Source of the DNA: DASWHX01 sp036397995
GTDB lineage: Bacteria; Bacteroidota; Bacteroidia; Cytophagales; Cyclobacteriaceae
Reading direction: 5' to 3'
Length of the DNA: 32,676 nucleotides
Assembly: GCA_036397995.1 (NCBI GenBank)
Contig: DASWHX010000257.1
Location: forward strand, 1-32,676
Shown here piece after piece: positions 25,576 through 32,646 of the stretch. How positions within the stretch are numbered: the first letter of the stretch is position 1; each line of letters starts with the position of its first letter. A program made the position numbers and the translations under genes. Below the pieces are notes generated by a model. That model saw nothing but the letters and a program-made list of their open reading frames with translations, had not been told where the DNA came from and did no database searches.

Positions 25576-26091
25576 TTAACTGTTTAGATATTTCCTCATC
25601 GCACGTCTTGCATTGAACAGCTGACTTTTACTTGTTCCCTCATCTATGTTGAGCATTTCGGCAATTTCACGGTGTTTGTAGCCTTCCACATCATGCAGGA
25701 TCAGAATTTCCCTGTACCCAACAGGAAGGGATGCAATTGCTTTCTCCAGGTCAATAACTTCAACGCCGGAGTCTTTATGCGTTTGGGTTGCTGAAAATTC
25801 CTCTGATAACTTTTCGTGAACTTTCTCTCTGAACCTTTCCCGGTTAAGATTCACCAGGATTCCCGTCAGCCATGTAAGTAAAGATGAATTCCACCGGAAT
25901 GTCTCTATTCTTTGAATTGCCCGGATCCACATTTCCTGGATTAAATCTTCCGCCACATTTACATCATTGGCACTCAATCTCATCGCCGTCATATGTAACC
26001 TGGGACTCTTGCTTCTATATAACATTCTGAATGAATCCTCGGATCGGTCTTTCATAAATCGCTGAACAAGTTGTTTATCGTCAGTTTGCAT
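25576..26091 (-). CDS. ECF-type RNA polymerase sigma factor
   Basis: A 171-aa sigma-70 of the extracytoplasmic-function class, with only regions 2 and 4. Region 2 spans about residues 22-90 ('NVAEDLIQEMWIRAIQRIET', 'SSLLTWLTGILVNLNRERFR'), and region 4 about 110-165 ('LEKAIASLPVGYREILIL', helix-turn-helix 'YKHREIAEMLNIDEGTSKSQ', 'ARRAMRKYL'). It is short, without the C-terminal extension of SnoaL- or TPR-type ECF factors. The anti-sigma-like gene follows after 3 bp. The autoregulated promoter should lie in 26092-26302, shared with the divergent oxidoreductase operon; I could not identify a -35/-10 pair for it. Confidence 0.94.
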   Translation of the reverse strand: MQTDDKQLVQRFMKDRSEDSFRMLYRSKSPRLHMTAMRLSANDVNVAEDLIQEMWIRAIQRIETFRWNSSLLTWLTGILVNLNRERFREKVHEKLSEEFSATQTHKDSGVEVIDLEKAIASLPVGYREILILHDVEGYKHREIAEMLNIDEGTSKSQLFNARRAMRKYLNS

Positions 26092-26302
26092 TAATTATTA
26101 GTGACATATAGGAGGAAATGGTTGTATTGTACAACACTTTTTGTGAATCTAAAAGAGATATGAAGAACTGTAGTGGATAAAATAGAGTATGTCTGAAAAA
26201 AGTATCCGCTAGTCGAAAAAAGCGGCCTTTCAAATAACAATTGGAAACTAAAATTACCAAATCCGTTAAATTAGAAGATGCTATTAATTTAATCCGGAAA
26301 CT
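26092..26302. other. Divergent control region between the ECF sigma and IorA genes
   Basis: A 211-bp AT-rich intergenic region that must hold promoters for the sigma operon (leftward) and the molybdenum hydroxylase operon (rightward). Neither strand has a full TAnnTTTG box, so these promoters may use alternative sigma factors, possibly the adjacent ECF itself. No ORF is supported here. Confidence 0.5.
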
Positions 26303-26770
26303 ATGGCAATTTTCAATCTTAATGTAAACTCCACGCAAGTTCAGGTTGATGTTGATTCAGATACTCCAATGTTATGGGTGTTGCGGGATGAACTGAATCT
26401 GAAAGGAACAAAATTCGGTTGCGGAATTGCTCAATGTGGAGCATGTACCATACACATGAACGGAGAAGCCGTTCGGTCATGTACTCTTTCAGTTTCAGCT
26501 GTTGGTGAAGCGGAAATTACTACCATTGAAGGAATTTCTGTACATGGGGATCATCCGGTTCAGGCAGCCTGGAGCGAACAAAATGTTCCACAGTGCGGCT
26601 ATTGCCAGCCCGGGCAAATAATGTCGGCAATTGCCTTGCTTCAAACCCACTCTAATCCGCCAGATTCGGTAATTGACCAGGCCATGTCTGGTAATATTTG
26701 CCGTTGCGGAACCTATCCCCGGATTAAGAAAGCAATTCACAGCCTAGGAGAGGAGGCCGAAGGATTATGA
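26303..26770 (+). CDS. (2Fe-2S) subunit of a molybdenum hydroxylase (IorA-like)
   Basis: A 155-aa electron-transfer subunit with two [2Fe-2S] clusters. The plant-ferredoxin-like cluster is bound by C40, C45, C48 and C60 ('GCGIAQCGACTIHMNGEAV'), and the second by C98, C101, C133 and C135 ('QCGYCQPGQ', 'GNICRCGTYPRI'). All eight Cys are present. Length and motif order match isoquinoline 1-oxidoreductase alpha and the small subunit of related aldehyde/N-heterocycle oxidoreductases. The stop overlaps the start of the large subunit (ATGA), a two-gene unit. It has no signal of its own and presumably rides out with the Tat-targeted large subunit. Confidence 0.95.
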   Translation: MAIFNLNVNSTQVQVDVDSDTPMLWVLRDELNLKGTKFGCGIAQCGACTIHMNGEAVRSCTLSVSAVGEAEITTIEGISVHGDHPVQAAWSEQNVPQCGYCQPGQIMSAIALLQTHSNPPDSVIDQAMSGNICRCGTYPRIKKAIHSLGEEAEGL

Positions 26771-28953
26771 AAACAATAACCACAACATCAAGAAGAGAAT
26801 TTCTAAAAATTAGCGGCGTGATGGGTGGCGGGTTGATCATTGGATTTAACATGTATAGCTGCAAGCCCGGTGAACCTTTGCCGGATTTCATAGAGCAGGA
26901 AATTAACGCCTTCATAAGAATTAACCAGGATGGCACTGCAACGCTATTGTCAAAAAATCCTGATATCGGCCAGGGCGTAAAAACCTCCCTTCCGATGATT
27001 ATTGCGGAAGAACTGGATCTACCCTGGAATAAAGTGTCTGTGGAACAGGCACCACTGGATGTCCGGTTTGGGGATCAATTTACAGGCGGCAGTACGGGAG
27101 TGAATATGAATTACACCGCCATGAGGAAAGCGGGAGCGGCAGCAAAGGAAGTTCTGGTCAAAGCAGCTGCAAATAAATGGAAGGTTGACCCTTCAGAAAT
27201 AAGAACTGAGAATGGAAATCTAATTCATGGCAGGAAAAAGCAACACTATGGGTACTTTGCATTGGACGCCGCGAAGCTTGAACTTCCGGAAGAACCAACT
27301 TTAAAGAATCTATCAGAATTTAAACTGATAGGGACCTCAGTTTCTGATGTTGATCTTGTTCAGATGGTTACAGGGAAGCCAATCTTCGGAATTGATCAAC
27401 AGGTGGATGGGATGGTGTATTCAACGGTTATTAAACCGGAAGTTTTCGGTTCTAAAGTTATCGCAATTAACGCGGCTGAAGCAAAAAACATTCCCGGAGT
27501 AATTGACGTTTTTAAAATTGAGGGAATGGATAACCCGGCGCTGATGCGCGATGGAGTTGCAATAGTGGCGAACAAGCAATGGACTACTTTCAAAGCAAAA
27601 AGATTAGTAACGGTAGAGTGGGAGAGACCAAAGGGTTATACCCAATCGATGGAAAGCATGGAATCAGAGTTACTTAAAGGATTGAATGAAGGGAGTATTC
27701 TTCGTGAAGATGGTGATGTGGATTCAGCATTTGATTCCGGCAAAGAAATTATGGAGGCTACGTATGAAGTTCCATTTTTGAGTCATAGTCAAATGGAACC
27801 TATGAATTTTATCGCGGACGTTAGGGAAGATGAGGTCAGGTTGCTAGGACCTACACAAAGCCCTGGGGGTGCCAGGAACCTGGCCTCCCGGATTACCGGA
27901 ATTGAACCGGAAAAAATCTCCGTTGAGTTTACCCGGGTTGGCGGTGGCTTTGGCAGAAGACTGATGAATGATTACGCGGGAGATGCCGTTTTCATTTCTA
28001 ATAAAATAAAGAAACCGGTCAAGCTGATTTGGGATCGGGAGAGCGATTTCCTGGCCGATTATTATCGTCCGGCCGGAGCATACAGGTTTAAGGCAATTTT
28101 AAAGGAGAAAAAGCTGGATGCCCTGGAAGTAAAGGTTTGCACCACCTCGCGCAGACTTTACTCAGGAAGCGCGGAAAATCATCATGAAACTGAAGCTTTC
28201 AAAGATCAGCAACCGGCAGGAATGATTCCAAATTTCAGGATTAGCTACAAACCAATTGCCACAAACATTCCCACAGGTGCACTGCGAACGCCGGGAGTAA
28301 ACGCTACAACTTTTGCTTACCAGAGTTTCATGGATGAGTTGGCGCGTAAAGTTGAATCAGATCCCATTGATTTTCAGCTTAACATGATTGGTGAAGAAAA
28401 CAGAGACCTACCGTATGAGGATCATCCGGGGCCCAGTTATAATACCGGTCGGCTGAAAGAAGTGATTCGGTTGGTTCGTGAAAAATCAGGATGGGATAAT
28501 CCGGCTCCTTCCGGAATATTCCGGGGATTCGCAGCCCAAATGGTTTTTGGAGCTTATGTGGCCCAGGTAGTTGAAATCTCCATGGAGGATCCTGAGGGCA
28601 AGTTGAAAATCAGGAAAGTTACCGCGGCAATAGATTGTGGAATAGTAATTAATCCTATTGGAGCAGATGCCCAGGTTCAGGGTGGAATTACGGATGCGAT
28701 AAGCGCTGCATTGTTTGAAGAGATTCAGCTGGATAATGGAAAACTGGTGAACAAAAACTTTGACAAGTACCTTAAACTTAGAATGAAAGATTCGCCGGCG
28801 GTAGAGGTACACTTTGTAAGAAGTGACGCATATCCCTCAGGGCTGGGAGAGCCTGCTTATCCAGTATTGTTTCCCGCTTTGTGCAATGCTATTTTCTCCG
28901 CCACCGGGATGCGAATCCGGAAATTACCCATCTCCAGGTACAATTTGATTTAA
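26767..28953 (+). CDS. Molybdopterin-binding large subunit (IorB-like, Tat-exported)
   Basis: A 728-aa xanthine-dehydrogenase-family subunit carrying the molybdenum cofactor. The N-terminus has a twin-arginine signal ('SRREFLKISGVMGGGLIIG'), so the enzyme acts in the periplasm. Two aldehyde-oxidase/xanthine-dehydrogenase domains follow; the cofactor loop 'RVGGGFGRR' and the catalytic Glu E695 in 'GLGEPAYP' are visible. Together with the upstream small subunit it forms a two-subunit hydroxylase without the FAD subunit of cytosolic xanthine dehydrogenases; electrons probably go to a cytochrome or membrane acceptor encoded elsewhere. The annotated isoquinoline activity holds for few members; the true substrate (aldehyde or N-heterocycle) is unknown. 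No cofactor-maturation gene is adjacent. Confidence 0.94.
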   Translation: MKTITTTSRREFLKISGVMGGGLIIGFNMYSCKPGEPLPDFIEQEINAFIRINQDGTATLLSKNPDIGQGVKTSLPMIIAEELDLPWNKVSVEQAPLDVRFGDQFTGGSTGVNMNYTAMRKAGAAAKEVLVKAAANKWKVDPSEIRTENGNLIHGRKKQHYGYFALDAAKLELPEEPTLKNLSEFKLIGTSVSDVDLVQMVTGKPIFGIDQQVDGMVYSTVIKPEVFGSKVIAINAAEAKNIPGVIDVFKIEGMDNPALMRDGVAIVANKQWTTFKAKRLVTVEWERPKGYTQSMESMESELLKGLNEGSILREDGDVDSAFDSGKEIMEATYEVPFLSHSQMEPMNFIADVREDEVRLLGPTQSPGGARNLASRITGIEPEKISVEFTRVGGGFGRRLMNDYAGDAVFISNKIKKPVKLIWDRESDFLADYYRPAGAYRFKAILKEKKLDALEVKVCTTSRRLYSGSAENHHETEAFKDQQPAGMIPNFRISYKPIATNIPTGALRTPGVNATTFAYQSFMDELARKVESDPIDFQLNMIGEENRDLPYEDHPGPSYNTGRLKEVIRLVREKSGWDNPAPSGIFRGFAAQMVFGAYVAQVVEISMEDPEGKLKIRKVTAAIDCGIVINPIGADAQVQGGITDAISAALFEEIQLDNGKLVNKNFDKYLKLRMKDSPAVEVHFVRSDAYPSGLGEPAYPVLFPALCNAIFSATGMRIRKLPISRYNLI

Positions 28954-28999
28954 TAAAATTTGGAAATACCTTTCTTTTGTCGTTCGGCAAAGTTCACGG

Positions 29000-29235
29000 T
29001 CAGGTAATTGTAAATTTTGATGGAGATTTGTCGTCAAGTCGTTTAATTTCTTTTTTTGCTTCTAAGTCAAGTTTAACCCATTCGATATACCATTCAATAG
29101 AGCCTTCAAATTTTATCTTGTATTATCAAAATTATTGGTTATTGCTTCTAAAATTTCCGTATGAGTTGATGCACCCTTTGATTTAAGATGCCTTACAAGA
29201 GCTTTCTTCAGGACTTCATACTTTGCTTTGTCCAT
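29000..29235 (-). pseudogene. Frameshifted small gene, DUF6958-like
   Basis: Reading the minus strand from the ATG at 29235 gives 40 residues ('MDKAKYEVLKKALVRHLKSK', '..STHTEILEAITNNFDNT') to a TAA at 29113-29115. From 29119 a different frame continues with 39 residues ('KIKFEGSIEWYIEWVKLDLE', '..KKEIKRLDDKSPSKFTIT') ending at 29000. The halves join sensibly, as in the short winged-helix-like Bacteroidota family I recall as DUF6958 ('S..WY.EWVKLDLEA'), so one frameshift near 29115-29120 breaks the gene. A sequencing error would look the same. The ATG lies 2 bp after the FISUMP gene stop, so it was the last gene of that minus-strand run. Confidence 0.6.
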
Positions 29236-29237
29236 AC

Positions 29238-29849
29238 TTACAGCTTTTTTTCCAGCAGGATGTCTTTAATGCATCGTACAGAAACGGCACGATTCTTATC
29301 ACCAGTATGATGGTTCAACAGGGTAGACCCCTTTGCGAAATTATAAAACCACGCTTCTTTACTTTCATACTCTGTTGAAGTCCAATAAAATCCATGGGTT
29401 CCAAGTCGCTCATAATTTCCATTTGCTTCCCGATTACCACCTAAGTAAGCATTGAATTCCGAATTACCTCCATCTAACAAATTCAGATAAGCTGATTTGC
29501 CCTTGTCATCTGAGTCATCGTAGATACCTCCATACCATTTGGCCATAATTTGCCATTCCTCGTTCGTCGGTAATCTCCATCCATCTCCAAGTTTACTGCA
29601 GCCATTCTTAGCGGCCTCCCAGGTGTATAAGCGCCCGTACCGAATGCAATTTAGTGAGTCATCTTGTTGGCAAAATGACCCGGGAATTTCGATACTCAAA
29701 TTTTCAGTCATCCAAACCATTTGGTCTAACATTACTTTAGAACGAACACTTTCGTTATTTAAATGTTGCAAAAGGGATTCATTTGGATTTCTATTTCCTG
29801 AGCAATTCATTACAAGGGATAATAAAATCAAGACTAATAGTCTATACAT
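29238..29849 (-). CDS. FISUMP-domain lipoprotein
   Basis: A 203-aa protein starting at the ATG 29849, which gives a lipoprotein signal ('MYRLLVLILLSLVMNCSG', Cys 16; Asn at -1 is unusual). An upstream in-frame start at 29927 would overlap the VOC gene and bury the signal, so I reject it. The body is the Fibrobacter succinogenes major paralogous domain: 'WMTENLSIEIPG', 'YGRLYTWEAAKNGC', 'GWRLPTNEEWQIM', 'YWTSTEYESKEAWFYNF' and the final 'AVSVRCIKD'. FISUMP domains belong to the C-type-lectin/formylglycine-like surface fold and probably bind ligands or other proteins at the cell surface. The four Cys may form disulfides. Function unknown. Confidence 0.88.
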   Translation of the reverse strand: MYRLLVLILLSLVMNCSGNRNPNESLLQHLNNESVRSKVMLDQMVWMTENLSIEIPGSFCQQDDSLNCIRYGRLYTWEAAKNGCSKLGDGWRLPTNEEWQIMAKWYGGIYDDSDDKGKSAYLNLLDGGNSEFNAYLGGNREANGNYERLGTHGFYWTSTEYESKEAWFYNFAKGSTLLNHHTGDKNRAVSVRCIKDILLEKKL

Positions 29850-29886
29850 TTCATTCGGATTTTTTCTTAGCGATTTATGATTGCTA

Positions 29887-30273
29887 TTATTTAGGCCGCC
29901 CAAAGAACAAAACATATTCATCAGCATCCATTACTTCAAACCCACGTAAACCATCATCATCATCCCGGATGGGCTGACGGAAAACTACACCGCGAGAACG
30001 ATACTCCTCAAACAACATATCCGGATCTGCGGTATAAATGTATGCATCCCAGCGTGCCCATTCATGACGTCTATGATTGGGAATCGCTTTTACATCAGTT
30101 GCAATTTCCTTAAGCATTATGGAAATTTGATCGCGACCAACCATAGCAAAAAAGGGATCGTCATCCGGGCCCATAAACCGGACCTCAAACCCAAGTTTAT
30201 CTACATAGACTGATACCGCGGTCTTTAAGTTTGCGACAATAAAAAAGGGTGATATGTGGGTTAGGTTTGTCAT
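29887..30273 (-). CDS. VOC-family (glyoxalase/bleomycin-resistance fold) protein
   Basis: A 128-aa single-domain vicinal-oxygen-chelate protein: beta-alpha-beta-beta-beta halves beginning 'HISPFFIVANLKTAVSVYVD' and 'WDAYIYTADPDMLFEEYRSR', ending 'GFEVMDADEYVLFFGRPK'. A candidate metal set remains (H6 in the first strand, Glu in the last strand), so it could be an enzyme, but VOC proteins also bind drugs. The 'KLGFEVRF' and 'RGVVFRQP' turns are typical. It starts 3 bp after the stop of another VOC gene, so both come from one transcript and may pair as a heterodimer. Substrate unknown. Confidence 0.9.
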   Translation of the reverse strand: MTNLTHISPFFIVANLKTAVSVYVDKLGFEVRFMGPDDDPFFAMVGRDQISIMLKEIATDVKAIPNHRRHEWARWDAYIYTADPDMLFEEYRSRGVVFRQPIRDDDDGLRGFEVMDADEYVLFFGRPK

Positions 30274-30276
30274 TGT

Positions 30277-30633
30277 TTAATCACATTCAATTCTATGACC
30301 AAACCTGATGATGTGGCAATCGGGATCTTCTACCAACATCTCTCTCATGTTCCATTCCATGCTTTTAGGTGCGGAAATAATTTTTGCCCCTTTTTCTTTG
30401 ATTATTTCGTAATAAGCATCTACGTCATCAACTATAATTGCCAACCAGGTTCCCGGATTACCCTGAGCATTCAGACAGAAAAATACCTCAACACCATCTT
30501 TTACTATACCACCAAAATCGGTCGGCTCACCCCATTCCCATGAGTCCTCAAAGCCTAAGACTTCAGTATAGTATTTTAAACTATTCTTTACATCTTTTGA
30601 ATAAAGTATCGGATTTGATTTTTCGAATTTCAT
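30277..30633 (-). CDS. VOC-family protein, second copy
   Basis: A 118-aa VOC protein: 'NPILYSKDVKNSLKYYTEVL' first half, 'TWLAIIVDDVDAYYEIIKEK' second half, end 'VEDPDCHIIRFGHRIE'. The last strand has His where the metal-binding Glu usually sits ('DPDGN..E'), and no His is at the first-strand metal position, so classical glyoxalase chemistry is doubtful; a binding role like bleomycin-resistance proteins is possible. It is first in a minus-strand run VOC-VOC-FISUMP-(broken gene). The similarity to its neighbour is only fold-level, so this is not a recent duplication. No clear -7 box was found upstream. Confidence 0.9.
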   Translation of the reverse strand: MKFEKSNPILYSKDVKNSLKYYTEVLGFEDSWEWGEPTDFGGIVKDGVEVFFCLNAQGNPGTWLAIIVDDVDAYYEIIKEKGAKIISAPKSMEWNMREMLVEDPDCHIIRFGHRIECD

Positions 30634-30797
30634 AGTAACTTAATTTATGATTTTAGTCACAGGCATAAAGATATCATTGTCTTCGTTATTTTTTTCAAAG
30701 TGGGTTTTATTCACGGTTTTTCAACCACAAAATAACAAAAAATAGTTAGGAATGATGGAGCGAAAAGTAAATTGAAGGCTTTGGAGAGGGCTTGCTA

Positions 30798-31895
30798 TTA
30801 AAATTCTACCAGTTCATAATTCGTGCTACGACCCCCTTGTCGTTCTTGCAGTAAAATTCTTTTTTCTATTAAATCCTTTATGTCACGCAATGCTGTGTCG
30901 GGTGAGCATTTGGCTATTTTTGCCCACTTTGATGATTTTAATTTTCCGTCAAATCCATCTAACATTTTATTAAGAACCAAGCGTTGTCGCTCATTTAATA
31001 GTGTGTTTTCGCGGATTTTCCAAAACTCTGCTTTACGTAAGATTTTTTTCAACGTGTCCTCTGTTTCTAATAATGCATTTTTCAGGCAATGCAGAAACCA
31101 GTCTAACCACTCAGTAATATCGCCACTACTGTGCTGAACTTTTTGCAATACTTCATAATACCGTTTCCGTTCTACAAGTATTTGGCTTGACATACTGTAA
31201 AACCTTTCGGGACTGTTTTCAGAACGAGCAAGTAACAAATCTGAAATCGCTCTTGCAATCCTGCCGTTACCGTCATCAAAAGGGTGAATGATGATAAACC
31301 AAAAATGGGCAATGGCTGCTTTTATTACCGGGTCTGTTTTATCGTTATTGTTGAACCAGTTAACAAACTTGTCCATTTCTGTTTTAACCAATTGCGGGAC
31401 AACTGCTTCGTAATGGATTTTTTCTTTGCCCATTGCACCCGAAACTATCTGCATTTCGCCTATGCGATAACCTGCTACTTCAATTTTATACATTCCGCTA
31501 TATCCCGTGGGAAAAAGTGCAGAATGCCAGGCAAATAATCTTCCTTCGGTCAATGGTTGCAGATAGTTTTGGGTAGCATCAAGCATCATATCCACAACAC
31601 CCTCCACGTTCCTGTCGGGAGGAACTAATCCTGCTACATCTATTCCCAAACGCCTTGCAATTGATGAACGAACCTGCTCGTAGTTAAGATGTTCACCTTC
31701 TATTTCCGAAGATTTTACAACATCAAGTGTAAGCGTGGTAAGTGTAGCTTCTTCTTTCGTTGAGAAGCCCAGTGCATTCATCTGCCCTGTGATTTTTCCC
31801 TGCAAATTGCGAACTTCTCCAAATATGACATTGATAGCCGCATCTTTCCAAGTAAAGTTTGTCCATTCCTTTTGTTGATAGATGTATTTTGCCAC
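30798..31895 (-). CDS. Fic-domain protein with DUF4172 N-terminus and C-terminal winged helix
   Basis: Fic proteins transfer AMP (or remove it) on target proteins. The active-site loop 'HPFDDGNGRIAR' is complete (His 204 from the GTG start), and the inhibitory helix motif S-x-x-x-E-G is present ahead of it ('SSEIEGE', Glu 66), a class II self-inhibited Fic. The first 80 residues match the DUF4172 leader ('KYIYQQKEWTNFTW'); the last 70 form a winged helix that may bind DNA. I prefer the GTG at 31895 (365 aa): the TTG at 31919 lies inside the predicted -7 box. No small antitoxin is adjacent, consistent with built-in inhibition. Roles range from toxin-like to housekeeping control; target unknown. 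Confidence 0.92.
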   Translation of the reverse strand: MAKYIYQQKEWTNFTWKDAAINVIFGEVRNLQGKITGQMNALGFSTKEEATLTTLTLDVVKSSEIEGEHLNYEQVRSSIARRLGIDVAGLVPPDRNVEGVVDMMLDATQNYLQPLTEGRLFAWHSALFPTGYSGMYKIEVAGYRIGEMQIVSGAMGKEKIHYEAVVPQLVKTEMDKFVNWFNNNDKTDPVIKAAIAHFWFIIIHPFDDGNGRIARAISDLLLARSENSPERFYSMSSQILVERKRYYEVLQKVQHSSGDITEWLDWFLHCLKNALLETEDTLKKILRKAEFWKIRENTLLNERQRLVLNKMLDGFDGKLKSSKWAKIAKCSPDTALRDIKDLIEKRILLQERQGGRSTNYELVEF

Positions 31896-31916
31896 TGTTT
31901 GAAAATTATCTTGCGG

Positions 31917-31924
31917 CAAATATA
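31917..31924 (-). promoter_or_regulatory. Fic gene -7 promoter box
   Basis: The minus strand reads TATATTTG, a full TAnnTTTG match, 21 bp before the GTG start at 31895. This argues against the TTG start at 31919, which would lie within the promoter. Confidence 0.6.
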
Positions 31925-31935
31925 AGGATTATTCA

Positions 31936-31949
31936 ACGCATAAATGCGT
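31936..31949. promoter_or_regulatory. Palindrome between the -33 and -7 regions of the Fic promoter
   Basis: ACGCATAAATGCGT is a 6+2+6 perfect dyad located 12 bp upstream of the -7 box, in the promoter spacer. This is where a repressor would act; the Fic protein's own C-terminal winged helix is one candidate binder. Inference only. Confidence 0.45.
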
Positions 31950-32280
31950 AGAATGAGTAAAATATTTACCGCAAATTCAAGGCAATAAGAGTTGTTTTGG
32001 ATAGTCTGTCGATTGAAGTACGGCTTTCCCGTTAGCCTTGTACGCCAACTATAAGGTTACTGATGGTTACCGATTCGATACTCTGAAGGCATGGATCAAA
32101 TCTAAAATAATTCGATTATTGTAAATACCCAAGTTGAAAACTTCTATTTATTTCAGGGCTTAAGTCACCCACATCCAGCCCGCAAACCCGAAGGCTTAAG
32201 CCAGAGTGGGGGAAAAGAAAAAACTAACACCTTACTTTGCATCGTTTTATCATAGAAACATTATATGTCGACGTGCGTGC
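31950..32280. other. Non-coding interval between Fic and the broken PIN gene
   Basis: About 330 bp without a supportable ORF on either strand. It contains a pair of GGCTTAAG repeats (32157-32202), a C-rich stretch between them and an A-rich run at 32212-32227. I looked for attC-type integron sites and insertion-sequence ends and found none that fit. Confidence 0.5.
32157..32202. repeat. Paired GGCTTAAG repeats
   Basis: GGCTTAAG occurs at 32157-32164 and again at 32193-32200, 36 bp apart; the second copy extends to the 10-bp palindrome GGCTTAAGCC (32193-32202). Because the unit is near-palindromic the copies can also pair as an 8-bp stem around a C-rich loop. Possible recombination scar or terminator-like structure for the PIN gene on the minus strand; not established. 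Confidence 0.45.
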
Positions 32281-32646
32281 CTACTTAATTCTTTTTATGT
32301 AGTCCGTTATTGTAATAATTTTAACCTTGTAAATTGTTTTTAAGTCAAGTATATCTTTGTCTCCCGTTATTAAAAAATTTGCTTTAGAGTCAGCCGCTAA
32401 TGATAGTAAGAAATTGTCTTTTGAGTCACGACATAACTCAATATTACTCTTTACATCAATTATCTCTCCATACAATCAAATAAGTCTAAGAGCTGTTCAA
32501 CGTCATTTTTGTCGAAGTATTTCTTGAGTTTTGGTCTATGTGAAACTGATAGGAATTCTTCCAGGACACTCAAGGCTGAAAATGATTTTGATATTTCCGT
32601 TCTTAATATTTTCGTCTAGCTTTTTTAAGTCTTTTGTAATGTAACC
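32281..32646 (-). pseudogene. Decayed PIN-domain toxin gene (at least two frameshifts)
   Basis: Three minus-strand frames together give a PIN-domain ribonuclease of the toxin-antitoxin type. Going 5' to 3': frame c from 32646 reads 'DLKKLDENIKNGNIKIIFS'; near 32580 the sense moves to frame a, 'ALSVLEEFLSVSHRPKLKKY' then 'DKNDVEQLLDLFD'; near 32475 it moves to the frame of the 64-residue ORF, 'YGEIIDVKSNIELCRDSKDN' and 'LLSLAADSKANFLITGDKDI', ending at 32281. The conserved PIN acidic residues in 'CRDSKDNF' and 'TGDKD' survive, but the N-terminal part with the first catalytic Asp is not readable before the window ends. With two shifts in 200 bp, decay is more likely than error. Any antitoxin gene would be beyond the right edge. 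Confidence 0.7.

Noticed and set aside
28881..29186. 101-aa plus-strand ORF after the molybdenum hydroxylase
   Set aside because: It overlaps the end of that gene out of frame, and the minus strand explains this stretch better as a frameshifted small gene.
29850..29927. Extended start of the FISUMP gene at 29927
   Set aside because: It overlaps the VOC gene and buries the lipoprotein signal; the ATG at 29849 is better.
31980..32130. Possible integron attC-like sequence (GTTAGCC, GCCAAC, GTTACTG) near the Fic gene
   Set aside because: The bases do not fit the RYYYAAC/GTTRRRY core pairs and no paired arms with correct spacing could be drawn.
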